This document shows, piece after piece, positions 8,584-19,235 of a stretch of DNA of 64,000 nt. Position 1 is the stretch's first letter, and each line of letters begins with the position of its first letter. The notes under the pieces are model-generated. The model did no database searches. It saw nothing but the letters and a program-made list of their open reading frames with translations, and had not been told where the DNA came from. The stretch covers positions 18,637 to 82,636 of the forward strand of contig JANYCA010000172.1 in NCBI GenBank assembly GCA_025360525.1, read 5' to 3'. The position numbers were made by a program, and so were the translations under genes. Source of the DNA: Chitinophagaceae bacterium. GTDB lineage: Bacteria > Bacteroidota > Bacteroidia > Chitinophagales > Chitinophagaceae.

Positions 8584-9387
8584 CTAACCACCATAAGAAG
8601 CAACGGCTGTATTCCTGTTAATAAGTTTGGAATGACTTAAATACCCTGCGTTTTCACCAAATATAAACAGGCAGGTACCATTTTTTATTTTATCAATAAT
8701 AGGAATATGTAATCGTTGCGGAATTGCAGGACAACCCCAGCTTCGTCCAATATATCCCTGAGACTGAATCATTCGCTCATTTACATAATCGGCTGCATGA
8801 ACCACTATATCTCTATTGTAAGCATTGTCATTTATTCCCTCTTCTTGCCCTTGCAAATGCAATGAATAGCCGTGTTTTCCAGAATAGGTAGTTGCAGTTG
8901 TATAGAACCCTAAACTGCTTTTGTTGCTTTCGGCCACATTAGAAAACTCTTTGGCAAACTCTTTCCCGGAATTTACACCATGTGCAACATAAGTATTAAA
9001 AATCACCTTAGCCTGCTTCAAATCAATAACAAATAAACGCTTAGCAGAAGATGGCTTGCTAAAATCAACAATAGAAATGATGCCATCGTTGGTTAATTTG
9101 CCCATTTGCTTCATACTGTTAAGGCCACAGATTGCATACTCAAATACTTGCCTGCCAAGACCCAATGAGCTGAGCTTTAAACTGTCGTAAAGAGCTAAAC
9201 CAACCGGGCCATAAATTGAATTTCTTTGAACTAATGCTATATCTACATTTAACTGCGTTGAAACAATTGCGCTAACCAATTTATGATTAGCGGGCTTTGA
9301 TTTAGCTCCCATATTAGGAAGGTGCAAGACAAATATGAAAAAAGAAGATAGGAATAAATGTACTTTTTTTAAGATTGGATTTTTCAT
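8584..9387 (-). CDS. Exported murein L,D-transpeptidase-family protein
   Basis: A 267-residue protein with an N-terminal hydrophobic signal segment (about 9-25). Its C-terminal half matches the YkuD_2-type 'murein L,D-transpeptidase catalytic domain family': the His-containing IVVHAADYV (His about 197) and the nucleophile segment SWGCPAIP with Cys219. L,D-transpeptidases link meso-diaminopimelate residues in peptidoglycan or attach proteins to it. Whether this branch has that activity is not shown by sequence. It stands alone, with a terminator downstream and nearly 300 bp separating it from recN upstream. Confidence 0.85.
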   Translation of the reverse strand: MKNPILKKVHLFLSSFFIFVLHLPNMGAKSKPANHKLVSAIVSTQLNVDIALVQRNSIYGPVGLALYDSLKLSSLGLGRQVFEYAICGLNSMKQMGKLTNDGIISIVDFSKPSSAKRLFVIDLKQAKVIFNTYVAHGVNSGKEFAKEFSNVAESNKSSLGFYTTATTYSGKHGYSLHLQGQEEGINDNAYNRDIVVHAADYVNERMIQSQGYIGRSWGCPAIPQRLHIPIIDKIKNGTCLFIFGENAGYLSHSKLINRNTAVASYGG

Positions 9388-9678
9388 TTTTGAACTGATT
9401 TTGGATTTCGATGTGCAAAACTAGGGACTACGAAAGATAAAAAATGTTAAGATTGTGGAATCATTTGCTCATCACGGGGGAATATTTGCGTAACAGATTT
9501 AAAAATTAAGCTGTCTTTTGCCAAGAAAAAATCGGTTCCGTTGTTTGAACAGAATATTTTAATTGGTTAAATTTTAAGTATTGCAACACTTAAAAAGCCA
9601 GCAAGATAAAGAGTGCGCTTTAACATCTTTATGGCGAGATAATAAAAAATATTGTGGTCTGTAATTAAGTTTGTAGGC
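9388..9678. other. Non-coding gap with a 24-bp palindrome
   Basis: No ORF is supported here. The one structured item is a near-perfect 24-bp palindrome at 9572-9595 (TTTTAAGT...ACTTAAAA around TTGCAA). It lies about 77 bp past recN and 185 bp before the next minus-strand gene. It could be a weak AT-rich terminator for recN or a dyad binding site; it has no convincing T-run. Confidence 0.4.
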
Positions 9679-11334
9679 CTAGTTTGATACCATTTCCCTG
9701 GCATTTTCTACTGCTGCGGCTGTAGGCTTTTCTCCACTTAACATTTGTGCAATGGTAGTAATTCGTTCTTCTTTATTTAACAACCGGATGGAAGTGGCAA
9801 TTTTATTTCCCTGTTTTTCTTTATAAACAAAATAATGAGCAGTTGCTTTGGCAGCAATTTGCGGCTGATGGGTAATGGATATTACCTGGTGAGCTGTTGA
9901 CAACGATTGCATAATTTCACCCACTTGCTTAGCAGCCTCACCACTGATACCTGTATCTATTTCATCAAAAATTAAAGTTGGTAATTGAAGCTTTTGAGCA
10001 ACCAAAGATTTTATACAAAGCATTATCCTACTAAGTTCACCACCACTGGCCACTCTACGCAATTGTTCTAAACGCCCACTTTTATTGGCATCGAATAAAA
10101 ACTCAAGCGAATCCGTTCCACTTGCTGAAAGCGGTACCTTAGTTAGCAAAATTTCAAACCGTGCATTCGGCATACCCACCTTCATTAAAAGGCTATTTAC
10201 CTTTTGCTGAAAAGCTGATGAAACTTTGTGCCTATTGGTAGAAATAATTGAAGCCAATTGTTGGCATTGCGCTAAAACAAGGGCAATCACTTGTTGATTT
10301 TTTTCAATCGCTTCGTCGAGCTGTAAACTACTATCTAACTTTTCCTGCAATGTTGCTTTAATTGCTATCAATTCGCCCGTGGTTTGCACCTGGTGCTTTT
10401 TTAGCAGCTTATACCCCATTGAAAGCCTGTCATTCATTATTTGAATCTTTTCAGGACTGTACTGGATTGAATTGCTGATTCTATTTATTTCATCGGCTAT
10501 ATCGCTTAGCTCGAGTTGAACACTTTGAAGGCGCCGTCCAGTTTCTTCAATATCTTTATGGTATTGAAGAAGCCCATGTAATGAATTAGCCAACAACTTT
10601 AATTGCTGCACCACAGGCTGCTCATTTTCTGCCAGTTCAAAATAAATACCGGTTAATTGTAACTTAATCTGCTCAGCATTGGTTAACAGTTTTAATTCAT
10701 ACTCCAAATCTTCCAGCTCATTATCTTTTAATTTTGCCTCGTCCAGTTCGTTGAATAAAAATTGGTTATAATCTAAAGCCGCCTTTACATTTCGCTGTTG
10801 AAGCAACAATGCTTCACCTTCCTTTTTTGCAGCTAAATAATTGCCAAATACAATTTCATACTCTTTCAGTAAATCGAGGTTACCCGCAATGGCATCCAAT
10901 ACCTGGCGCTGAAAATTATTATCCCCCAACTCAAGTGTATCAAATTGCTGATGAAGATCAACCAGCAGGCGTCCAAGGGCCTTTAGTTGTGTTAAATTTA
11001 CCGGTGTATCATTTATAAACGCTCTTGATTTACCATTGGCAGCAATTTCCCTGCGTACCACAAGATCATCGTCGAAATCCAGTTCATTACTACCTAAAAA
11101 AGCTTTAATGGAAGCATTTCCTTTAACTGAAAAATATGCTTCAACAAACATTTTTTTTTCTTTATCAAGCAATGCATTGATATCTGCCCTTTCGCCCAAT
11201 ATTAAATTGAGCGCTCCCATTAAAATACTTTTTCCTGCCCCCGTTTCGCCTGTAATAATATTGAGCTGTTTGGAAAATTCAATCTGGATTGATTCTATAA
11301 TAGCGTAATTCTGTATGTGTAGTTTTTGCAACAT
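9679..11334 (-). CDS. recN: DNA repair protein RecN
   Basis: An SMC-like ATPase that acts early in double-strand-break repair. The N-terminal Walker A GETGAGKSIL lies about residues 31-40. A long central coiled-coil region is rich in Leu, Glu and Gln. The C-terminal ABC signature ASGGELSRI and Walker B LIFDEIDTGISG complete the split ATPase head. I prefer the Met at 11334 (MLQKLHIQNYAI, 551 residues) because family members start LxxLxIxNYAL; four residues upstream there is another Met. It is on the same strand as the zinc-ribbon and NIF3 genes but is separated from them by a terminator. Confidence 0.95.
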   Translation of the reverse strand: MLQKLHIQNYAIIESIQIEFSKQLNIITGETGAGKSILMGALNLILGERADINALLDKEKKMFVEAYFSVKGNASIKAFLGSNELDFDDDLVVRREIAANGKSRAFINDTPVNLTQLKALGRLLVDLHQQFDTLELGDNNFQRQVLDAIAGNLDLLKEYEIVFGNYLAAKKEGEALLLQQRNVKAALDYNQFLFNELDEAKLKDNELEDLEYELKLLTNAEQIKLQLTGIYFELAENEQPVVQQLKLLANSLHGLLQYHKDIEETGRRLQSVQLELSDIADEINRISNSIQYSPEKIQIMNDRLSMGYKLLKKHQVQTTGELIAIKATLQEKLDSSLQLDEAIEKNQQVIALVLAQCQQLASIISTNRHKVSSAFQQKVNSLLMKVGMPNARFEILLTKVPLSASGTDSLEFLFDANKSGRLEQLRRVASGGELSRIMLCIKSLVAQKLQLPTLIFDEIDTGISGEAAKQVGEIMQSLSTAHQVISITHQPQIAAKATAHYFVYKEKQGNKIATSIRLLNKEERITTIAQMLSGEKPTAAAVENAREMVSN

Positions 11335-11446
11335 ATAAAGAAGCAAATTAGTTGTTTTTCGCCACGAATTTTACATCTTTCACCAATATTTAGACTGGTA
11401 TAAGAATGTCTGTAAATGTAATTTGTAAATGCCATTTTTATCAAAT

Positions 11447-11488
11447 AAAAAAGAGGGTGTCTCTATTTATGAGACAGCCTCTTTTTTT
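11447..11488 (-). terminator. Intrinsic terminator after the zinc-ribbon protein gene
   Basis: GAGGGTGTCTC (11453-11463) pairs with GAGACAGCCTC (11471-11481) apart from one G:G position. The hairpin is flanked by A- and T-runs, so it works in either direction. It is placed 18 bp past the stop at 11506. Confidence 0.85.
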
Positions 11489-11505
11489 AGTTTGTAATGA
11501 TATTT

Positions 11506-12261
11506 TTACTTTATCTCGATACTGTCATTCAAGTCTGTATCAACAAGGATTCTTCCGCAGTTTTCACAAACAATTACTTTTTTACGCAATTTAATTTCAC
11601 TTTGTTTTTGAGGAGGAATGGCATGAAAACAACCGCCGCAGCTATCCCGTTCAACCGGCACAACAGATAAACCATTGCGATAATTCTTCCTGATACGATC
11701 GTAACTGAGCAAAAGTCTTTCGTCTACATGGCTTCTTGCTTCTTCCGCTTGCTTATTATAAAGCTTTTCTTCTTTTTCAGTTTCACCAATAATTTTTTCT
11801 AATTCGCCCTTTTTACCAGACAAGTTATTTTCTTTAGTGCTCACTGCTTTTTTTGCAGATTCCAGCTGCCTTGCCTTTTCTCCTACTTCTTCAGTTGCAT
11901 CTTTAATATGCTTTTCGCAAAGTTTTACCTCCAGTGTCTGCATTTCAATTTCTTTATTGATTGCTTCAAACTCACGGTTATTTTTTACATTTTCGCTTTG
12001 CTTTTCGTATTTCTTAACCAGGGCCTCTGCTTCTTTAATGGCGTCTTTCTTTTGATTAATAAACTCCTGCATACCATTAATTTCCTCCTCTACCCTCGTT
12101 TGACGGGCATGTAAACCTTCAATTTCATCTTCAAGATCTTTTACCTCCATTGGCAATTCACCTTTTAGAATCTGGATTTCATCCAGTTTACAATCAATTT
12201 TTTGCAAACGTACCAGTGATGTTAACTTTTCTTCTACTGAGAAATCTTTTACTGCAGCCAT
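11506..12261 (-). CDS. Coiled-coil protein with C4-type zinc ribbon
   Basis: A 251-residue cytosolic protein. Residues about 25-180 form a long, highly charged helical coiled coil. The C-terminus carries two Cys pairs (CGGCFHAIP and CENCGRIL) that make a C4 zinc ribbon, the pattern of the zf-RING_7 (formerly DUF164) family. Family members are widespread and have been suggested to bind nucleic acid, but no firm function is established. It starts 25 bp after the NIF3-family gene on the same strand and the two almost certainly form an operon, a common pairing in bacteria. Confidence 0.87.
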   Translation of the reverse strand: MAAVKDFSVEEKLTSLVRLQKIDCKLDEIQILKGELPMEVKDLEDEIEGLHARQTRVEEEINGMQEFINQKKDAIKEAEALVKKYEKQSENVKNNREFEAINKEIEMQTLEVKLCEKHIKDATEEVGEKARQLESAKKAVSTKENNLSGKKGELEKIIGETEKEEKLYNKQAEEARSHVDERLLLSYDRIRKNYRNGLSVVPVERDSCGGCFHAIPPQKQSEIKLRKKVIVCENCGRILVDTDLNDSIEIK

Positions 12262-12286
12262 TGTAAATTTATTAATTGATCAATTG

Positions 12287-13384
12287 TTAAAGGAAATATT
12301 GAACCGGGTTGGTTTTAATTCCTGTTTTTAGGACGGCGAAGGTAGTAAAATTTTCTTTCAAAATTTCAAATAACAAGTCTATCGTAAATTGCTCACTTTC
12401 GTAATGACCAATATCTGCAATTAAGATATTGCCATCTGCGTCAAAAAATTCATGGTATTTTATATCTGCTGTAATATAAATCTGTGCGCCAGAAGCAATG
12501 GAACTACCGATTAGAAAACTTCCAGCTCCCCCACACAAGGCAATTCTTTGTACCATTTCTCCGGTAAAGGGTGTATGCCTGATGGCTGATAAGTTAAACA
12601 ACTGCTTTAATAAATGGAGACATTCGGCTTCACTAACAGGTTGTGGTAGGTCGCCAACCAAACCACTCCCTATTTGCTGGTGGTGATTTTGCAATGAAAT
12701 AATATCGTAAGCTATTTCCTCGTAGGGGTGCACCAAATGCATAGCGTTTAGAATTGGTTGCTCCAGCCAGGCAAAATAAATCACTTCTACTTTTATTTCA
12801 TGGGCAATATATCGCTCGCCCGGCTTACCAATAAAGGGATTGGTACCATGTGCCCCTTTAAAAGTGCCCTCCCCTGGTGTATTAAAACTGCATTCACTGT
12901 AATTCCCAATCTGGCCGGCACCTGCAGCAAAAATTGCTTCTTTCAATATTTCTGAATGGGTTGCCGGCACAAAAACCGCTAACTTTTTCAACAGGCTATT
13001 TTTATGTTGTAATACCTGCCTGTTAATTAAACCTAATTTATCGGCAATTTTTCCGTTTACGCCCCACATTACATTGTCGAGGTTGGTATGTATAGCGTAA
13101 ATAGCGATGTCATTTTTTATAGCCCGGATTATGGTTTTTTCCACATAGCTTTTTCCAGTAAGTTTCTTAAGGCCGCTAAAAATAATTGGATGATGTACCA
13201 CTACCAGGTTGCAATTATTTTCTATTGCCTCTTGGATAACCATTTCAATGGCGTCTAACGCAACTATTATCCCGGTACATTCCCAGGCTGAATTACCTGT
13301 TAATAGCCCTGCGTTATCATAGTTTTCCTGCAATAGGATGGGTGCCTTTTTTTCTAATGCGGATATAACCTTTTGTATTGTCAT
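12287..13384 (-). CDS. NIF3-family dinuclear-metal hexameric protein
   Basis: A 365-residue member of the NIF3/YbgI family, which forms toroidal hexamers with a two-metal site in each subunit. Metal-ligand motifs are visible: VVVHHPIIFSG (about 60-70), HTNLDN (about 97-102), and near the C-terminus DIKYHEFFDA and DIGHYESE. The insert between the two halves (about 130-235) matches the PII-like insertion of the longer NIF3 proteins found in Firmicutes and Bacteroidota. The biochemical role is unsettled (GTP cyclohydrolase-like annotation is historical). It is the first gene of a two-gene operon with the zinc-ribbon protein. Confidence 0.9.
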   Translation of the reverse strand: MTIQKVISALEKKAPILLQENYDNAGLLTGNSAWECTGIIVALDAIEMVIQEAIENNCNLVVVHHPIIFSGLKKLTGKSYVEKTIIRAIKNDIAIYAIHTNLDNVMWGVNGKIADKLGLINRQVLQHKNSLLKKLAVFVPATHSEILKEAIFAAGAGQIGNYSECSFNTPGEGTFKGAHGTNPFIGKPGERYIAHEIKVEVIYFAWLEQPILNAMHLVHPYEEIAYDIISLQNHHQQIGSGLVGDLPQPVSEAECLHLLKQLFNLSAIRHTPFTGEMVQRIALCGGAGSFLIGSSIASGAQIYITADIKYHEFFDADGNILIADIGHYESEQFTIDLLFEILKENFTTFAVLKTGIKTNPVQYFL

Positions 13385-13648
13385 TTATTTAAAATTGATG
13401 AAGTTCTTAATTTTAACACCTAATGAAAGGCAATTTAGTGATGTATAGCTACATTTAAATGTACTTGCAAAAGGGGTGAAATATTAACGGCAATTAAATA
13501 GTTTTCAATACCAACCCATTTACCCACTTTATACAATTATTTACAAATAAAAGCGTTGTTTTCGTTGCTGTACATTATTTAAACAATGCCATACTTTAAC
13601 ATGCCACAAAAAAATATCGGGAAAATTTTTTTTCGTAAGTTTGATTTT

Positions 13649-14113
13649 ATGGGTACTTCTATTTATAACAAAAGGTTTATCATAGCAATTATTTGCGCCA
13701 CCCTCCTGTTGCTCTTAAGTTGCAAAAAAACTATTGAAAATATAACTGAAAACACATTAAAAAAACAGTTTGAAGATAACATCCTGAATAAAACATTTGT
13801 TGTAGATCTTGCTACTGATAACGGTATCGACAAAACCAGTGAGTATTCCGGATATGGCTTTGTCCTTTCTAAAACAACCTCTTATTTCGATGGCCCAATG
13901 ACCGGATCAAAAGCAGGCATTACCTATACTGGAACCTGGAGTTGCAATGAAGATTTTAGTAAACTAGTTATCAATATTAATGCTCCTTCTATTCCGCCAG
14001 AATTTGTTTTTTTAAACCGGGCGTGGAAGTTCACTAAGAAAGCGTTGCCCGTAATGGAACTTTCACCCTGGGGTTCTACCGACCCAAAAATTTTACATAT
14101 GCGAAGGCTTTAA
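13649..14113 (+). CDS. Small hypothetical lipoprotein
   Basis: About 154 residues from the Met at 13649 (MGTSIYNKRF); an upstream Met at 13586 would add 21 residues. The chosen start gives a proper type II signal peptide ending in LLLLLSC. The mature part holds a beta-rich segment with TYTGTWSCNEDFSKL and a terminal WKFTKKALPVMEL segment, a pattern seen in lipocalin-like small Bacteroidota lipoproteins, but I cannot assign a family. It is probably an envelope protein. It lies upstream of the giant PKD genes but 121 bp away, with no evidence that it works with them. Confidence 0.7.
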   Translation: MGTSIYNKRFIIAIICATLLLLLSCKKTIENITENTLKKQFEDNILNKTFVVDLATDNGIDKTSEYSGYGFVLSKTTSYFDGPMTGSKAGITYTGTWSCNEDFSKLVININAPSIPPEFVFLNRAWKFTKKALPVMELSPWGSTDPKILHMRRL

Positions 14114-14234
14114 AATACTTAAGTCGTTTTCTTTCTTTATTATCACAATTTTTTGGCTTTTTTGGAGTTATGTTGTTCAGGCTTGGTAGTTTTAAAATCA
14201 AGGCAATATCCATCCAAACAAATGCCGAATTTCT

Positions 14235-17200
14235 ATGATAACAAAGATGGCTCTTAAGAAAACGTTTCTATTTATTGTATCGCTGGCAGGCTTTATTTTT
14301 ACTCATGCTCAGTTAGCTGCTGATTTTAAAGCTACGCCAACCAGCGGCTGCAGTCCATTACTTGTTCGCTTTACGGACAAATCTACAGGCAACCCTACTT
14401 CATGGAAATGGGACCTGGGAAATGGCACCATCTCTTTTTTACGAAATCCATCAGTTACATATTTTAATCCTGGTAAATACAGAATAAAATTAATAGTGAA
14501 AACAGCCAATAATGTAGATTCTGTTGTAAAAGCGGAATACATTGAAGTGCTGGATAAACCAGTTGTACAATTTGGGGCGGGAAATACCAAGGGCTGTTAC
14601 CCGCTGCCGGTGCAATTCCTTGATTCTACCATTTCAGCCGATAGCAATATATTATCTTGGTTATGGGATTTTGGCGATGGGATTACTTCCACATTAAAAA
14701 ACCCAATACATACTTATACTACATCAGGTAATTTTAATGTAACACTCCAAATTGGCAATAATAGCGGCTGCCTCAGCAGCATTACAAAAAAATCATTTGT
14801 TCAAATTAATACCGGAGTATTGGCAAAATTCACTAATAATACACCGAGTAGTTGCAGCGCACCGGTTATCATTAATTTTCAAAATCAATCCACAGGAACA
14901 GGCACCTTAAGTTACCAGTGGTCTTTTGGGGATGGCACCAATGCTACTGAATCAAGTCCATCACATACTTACATTATTCCCGGGAGTTACACTGTGCAGT
15001 TAATTGCTTCCAATGGAAATGGATGTACAGATACCGTTACAAAACCCAATATTATTTCATTAGGACAGGTTCGTGCTTCTTTTAACGCACCAGATTCTGC
15101 ATGTCCAAATAATGCGATTCTGTTTACCAATAACTCGTTACCCACTCCCGGCTCGGTAAGTTGGAGTTTTGGAGATGGCAGTTTTTCATCTCAAATAAAT
15201 GCAATAAAAACTTATACAGCCCCCGGCGTTTACACTGTAAAAATGGTGGCCAGTTTTGGAGCCTGTAAAGATTCAGCAATAAAAAGTATCCGAATTTTAC
15301 CGAAAGTATTTGTAAAATTTACTGCTGATGATACAACCAATTGTAAGGCACCTTTCACCGTAAATTTTGCCAACCAATCGATTAATGGCGTTAGTTATCT
15401 GTGGCAATTTGGCGACGGAACAACCAGTACTTTGCCAACACCCAATCACACTTATAATACTGTGGGAACCTACACAGTTAAACTAAAAGTAACCAATATA
15501 AACGGTTGTACAGATAGCTTAATAAAAACCAATTACATCGTAGTAAAAAAGCCTGTTATCAGCCTTAAAAACTTGCCCGACAGTAATTGTGCACCATTTA
15601 CCAAAAGCTTTTCGGCCAACATTAATACAGTAGATCCTGTTATCAGCTATTTATGGAATTTAGGAGATGGCAGCAGCTCCACTAATGCAGCAACCACAAA
15701 TACCTATAGTATAGCAGGCATTTACCCAATAACACTCATAATAATAACAGCTGGTGGCTGCACAGATAGCTCACAAATAGCCAGGGGAATTATTGTGAAT
15801 GACAAGCCAATTGCAAATTTCTCAGCAACACCTGCTAACACCTGTGCAAATACTGCGGTAAATTTTTCCGATTCAACCACCCCGGCAGCTTCTGCCTGGT
15901 TATGGAATTTTGGCAATGGCGCAACATCTACCATAAAAAACCCCATCTACAAATACAGTGATACCGGCTATTTCGATATAACCTTAATTGCATGGAATAG
16001 TGGGTGCCGCGACACAATAAAATTTACCAAATACATACATATAAGCCCCCCGGTTGCAAAATATATCGTATCGAATAATTGCGCCAATCCTTATCAAAAA
16101 GTTTTCACAGATCAATCGCAGGGGGCAGATGAATGGTATTGGGATTTTGGTGATGGTAATACATCTACTATACAAAGTCCTGTACATATTTACACCAGCA
16201 AAGGAACATTCAATACTTCTTTAAGAGTGGTGAATACTGCGTCAGGCTGCGAATACACTACATTTAAAACCATACAGGTTATTGATGTATCACCACAATT
16301 GGTAGCTTCAGATACTGCCATTTGCAAAGGCTCATCCATTAACTTTACTACCAACGTTAGTTTAAGTGATGTAAGCAATTTTAATTGGAGTTTTGGAGAT
16401 ACCGGTGCACCTGTAAATTCAACAAAAAATATCTACAATTATACGTATACAAAAACGGGTGTATATACTGTTCAATTAGTCATCACCAATTTATTGGGTT
16501 GCAAGGATACCCTAGTAAAAAACAAATACATCAACGTAAGCGGTCCCACTGCAAAATTTGGCACCACCGTTTTCGAAACCTGTTTAAAAAGCCTGGTAAA
16601 CTTTAATGACAGCAGTATTTCTGATGGCGTGCATCCCATTCAAAGTTGGGTATGGAATTACGGAGACAATACGATAGATTCATTAACAACGGCACCTTTT
16701 CAACATACTTACTTAAACACCGGCAGTTACCTGGTTAAATTAAAAATAGCAGATAACCAGGGGTGCACAGATAGTGCAAAATTGTCCAGCAACATCATTG
16801 TTTCTCAGCCAATGGCTAAATTCACTAACGCTGATTCGTTAACCTGCCCGGGAAAACAAATTCAGTTCAATAATCAGTCAACGGGTGTTAATTTATTATA
16901 CCAATGGGCTTTTGGAGATAATTCTGCTCCAGCAAATTCTAAAGACCCTGTTCATGTTTATAATGCAGATGGAACTTATTCCGTACGGTTAAAAGTAACA
17001 GATCAATATGGCTGTGCCGACAGTATTTTAAAAACTTCTCTGGTAAAAATTGCTACGCCGGTATCATTGTTCTTTATGAGTGACTCCGCAAGTTTCTGCC
17101 CACCTTTAATTGTAAATTTTACAGATTCATCCAGCAACGTAGTGAGCACCATCTGGGATTTTGGAGACAATACTTCTGCCGATAATAATAACCCCGTTCA

Positions 17201-19046
17201 CTTTTATTCTTACCCGGGTACATACAATGTAAAATTGACAGTAACCGGTCCGGGAGGGTGTACTTCAATGTCTCAAAAACAAATTAATATTAATGGTCCA
17301 AGAGGAAGTTTTACTTATCAGCCTATTAATGGTTGTATGCCACTCAACGTAAATTTTACTGCAGTCGTTTTTAATAAAAGTTCCATCATCTGGGATTTTA
17401 ACGATGGCGTTATAGAAAGCTCCCCTAATGTTGCAACGTCGCACATTTACACCTACCCCGGATTGTACGTACCAAAAATGATTTTGGTAGATCCTAATGG
17501 TTGCCAGGTACCCATTGCAGGCAAGGATACGATCATTGTAAACAGCGTAAGTACACACTTTAATTTTTTGCAAAAAACGCTTTGTGATGCCGGAAATGTT
17601 GCCTTTAAAGACTCTTCTGTAAGTAACGATGCCATTACAGGATACCAATGGAATTTTGGAGATGGCAACACTTCTACCCTAAAAAATCCGACTCATTTTT
17701 ATAGCAGCACCGGAATAAAATATCCATCGCTTGTTGTAACCACACAGCAGGGTTGTACAGATACATTGAGGTCGACTGTACCTATAAAAATTGTAGCCTC
17801 TCCGCAAACAGGTACTATTGCATCTCCCAATGGCTGTGCACCATTGACGGTAACTTTCAATAGCAGGATAGTGGTGCCCGATACATCCTCTCTTAGCTGG
17901 AAATGGGATTTTGCAAATGGCAATTTATCAAATGCTACCTCACCATTAGCCCAAACTTATTCTGTAGCCGGGGTTTATTCAATTCAGTTAATAGCAATAA
18001 ACAGCAGTGGTTGTGCTGATACCACTGTAACAAATATTGAGGCTTATGGAATTCCTATTGTAGGTGCAGGACCGGCCTCTGTAATTTTATGCAATGGAAG
18101 CAGCATTACTTTAAATGCCACCGGAGCAGTAAACTATAGCTGGTCTCCCTCTACAGGCTTAAATTGCAGCGATTGCGCCAACCCGTTAACCAGTATTATG
18201 TCAGATATAAAGTACGTGGTAACAGGTACAACTATACACGGTTGCAGTTCGAAAGATTCTATTCAGGTGAACGTAAAAGATAAATTTGTTTTAACCTACA
18301 GCAGGCCAGACAGTCTTTGCAAGGGCAGTACTAAAAAACTTACGGCGGCTGGCGCCGATAATTATAGCTGGACACCGGCCATAAACATAGACAATCCAGC
18401 AATCAGCACACCTACAGTACAACCCGACACAACTACTCTTTATAGGGTAATTGCCGGTGATGATGTAGGATGTTTTAAAGACACGGGTTATATCAATATA
18501 CGGGTAAACCCTCTACCAACGGTAGAAGCAGGATTAGATAGAACAATTAATGTAGGACAGGTTCATGATCTTATGCCTACCATATCGCCAGATGTAATTT
18601 ATGTAGACTGGCAGCCTACAACAGGGTTATTTAGAAACGTATACCCCGGCATTACCGTGAAACCAACTGAAAATACAGAATATACTGTGTTGGTTAAAAA
18701 CAAGGGCGGATGTGCCGCAAGAGACCGGGTTAATGTGATTGTAATCTGCAATGGCGCCAATGTGTTTATGCCAAATACTTTTTCTCCTAATGAAGATGGT
18801 GTAAATGATGTATTCTTCCCAAGAGGAACTGGATTGTTCAGAATAAAAACCTTACAAATTTTCAGCCGCTGGGGTGAGCTGGTATTTGAAAAAAACAGCT
18901 TTAATGCAAATGATGCAGGCTCAGGATGGAACGGCACCTTTAAGGGCGTTAAAGTAAACCCGGACGTATTTGTTTATTCAATAGAAATTATTTGCGACAA
19001 CAATAGCATTCTTATTTACAGAGGAAATGTTGCGTTGGTAAAATAG
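14235..19046 (+). CDS. Giant PKD-repeat surface protein with type B T9SS sorting tail (paralogue 1)
   Basis: A 1603-residue secreted protein: a signal peptide (about 1-26), about 15 tandem PKD-like modules of 80-87 residues, three Ig-like modules (about 1275-1510), and a C-terminal gliding-motility/CHU_C type B sorting domain beginning near NVFMPNTFSPNEDGVND. Each PKD unit shows the WDFGDG-type core, and most carry a Cys early and a 'GC-x-D' Cys late, suggesting one disulfide per module. Such proteins are exported by the type IX system and retained at, or shed from, the cell surface; an adhesin or matrix role is inference. It is followed by a terminator, then a paralogue of the same design and a PorP/SprF gene. 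Confidence 0.92.
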   Translation: MITKMALKKTFLFIVSLAGFIFTHAQLAADFKATPTSGCSPLLVRFTDKSTGNPTSWKWDLGNGTISFLRNPSVTYFNPGKYRIKLIVKTANNVDSVVKAEYIEVLDKPVVQFGAGNTKGCYPLPVQFLDSTISADSNILSWLWDFGDGITSTLKNPIHTYTTSGNFNVTLQIGNNSGCLSSITKKSFVQINTGVLAKFTNNTPSSCSAPVIINFQNQSTGTGTLSYQWSFGDGTNATESSPSHTYIIPGSYTVQLIASNGNGCTDTVTKPNIISLGQVRASFNAPDSACPNNAILFTNNSLPTPGSVSWSFGDGSFSSQINAIKTYTAPGVYTVKMVASFGACKDSAIKSIRILPKVFVKFTADDTTNCKAPFTVNFANQSINGVSYLWQFGDGTTSTLPTPNHTYNTVGTYTVKLKVTNINGCTDSLIKTNYIVVKKPVISLKNLPDSNCAPFTKSFSANINTVDPVISYLWNLGDGSSSTNAATTNTYSIAGIYPITLIIITAGGCTDSSQIARGIIVNDKPIANFSATPANTCANTAVNFSDSTTPAASAWLWNFGNGATSTIKNPIYKYSDTGYFDITLIAWNSGCRDTIKFTKYIHISPPVAKYIVSNNCANPYQKVFTDQSQGADEWYWDFGDGNTSTIQSPVHIYTSKGTFNTSLRVVNTASGCEYTTFKTIQVIDVSPQLVASDTAICKGSSINFTTNVSLSDVSNFNWSFGDTGAPVNSTKNIYNYTYTKTGVYTVQLVITNLLGCKDTLVKNKYINVSGPTAKFGTTVFETCLKSLVNFNDSSISDGVHPIQSWVWNYGDNTIDSLTTAPFQHTYLNTGSYLVKLKIADNQGCTDSAKLSSNIIVSQPMAKFTNADSLTCPGKQIQFNNQSTGVNLLYQWAFGDNSAPANSKDPVHVYNADGTYSVRLKVTDQYGCADSILKTSLVKIATPVSLFFMSDSASFCPPLIVNFTDSSSNVVSTIWDFGDNTSADNNNPVHFYSYPGTYNVKLTVTGPGGCTSMSQKQININGPRGSFTYQPINGCMPLNVNFTAVVFNKSSIIWDFNDGVIESSPNVATSHIYTYPGLYVPKMILVDPNGCQVPIAGKDTIIVNSVSTHFNFLQKTLCDAGNVAFKDSSVSNDAITGYQWNFGDGNTSTLKNPTHFYSSTGIKYPSLVVTTQQGCTDTLRSTVPIKIVASPQTGTIASPNGCAPLTVTFNSRIVVPDTSSLSWKWDFANGNLSNATSPLAQTYSVAGVYSIQLIAINSSGCADTTVTNIEAYGIPIVGAGPASVILCNGSSITLNATGAVNYSWSPSTGLNCSDCANPLTSIMSDIKYVVTGTTIHGCSSKDSIQVNVKDKFVLTYSRPDSLCKGSTKKLTAAGADNYSWTPAINIDNPAISTPTVQPDTTTLYRVIAGDDVGCFKDTGYINIRVNPLPTVEAGLDRTINVGQVHDLMPTISPDVIYVDWQPTTGLFRNVYPGITVKPTENTEYTVLVKNKGGCAARDRVNVIVICNGANVFMPNTFSPNEDGVNDVFFPRGTGLFRIKTLQIFSRWGELVFEKNSFNANDAGSGWNGTFKGVKVNPDVFVYSIEIICDNNSILIYRGNVALVK

Positions 19047-19070
19047 ATTTTTCCACCTCATTAATATAAG

Positions 19071-19095
19071 AGTCGGCTTAAAGGCCGACTTTTCT
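19071..19095 (+). terminator. Intrinsic terminator between the two PKD genes
   Basis: AGTCGGC (19071-19077) pairs with GCCGACT (19084-19090) around a 6-nt loop, followed by TTTCT. It lies 25 bp after the stop of the first PKD gene, so the second gene probably has its own promoter. Confidence 0.8.
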
Positions 19096-19235
19096 ATTGG
19101 TGAGGTTTTTGATACAATGTGAAAAGCATAGCCTAATTTTAATAAAAACTGTTATAAATTATTTACAGATCATTAAAATAAATATGATTATCGATATTTA
19201 ACTAATTTCTTGTAAATTAGGAAATTGCGAACCTT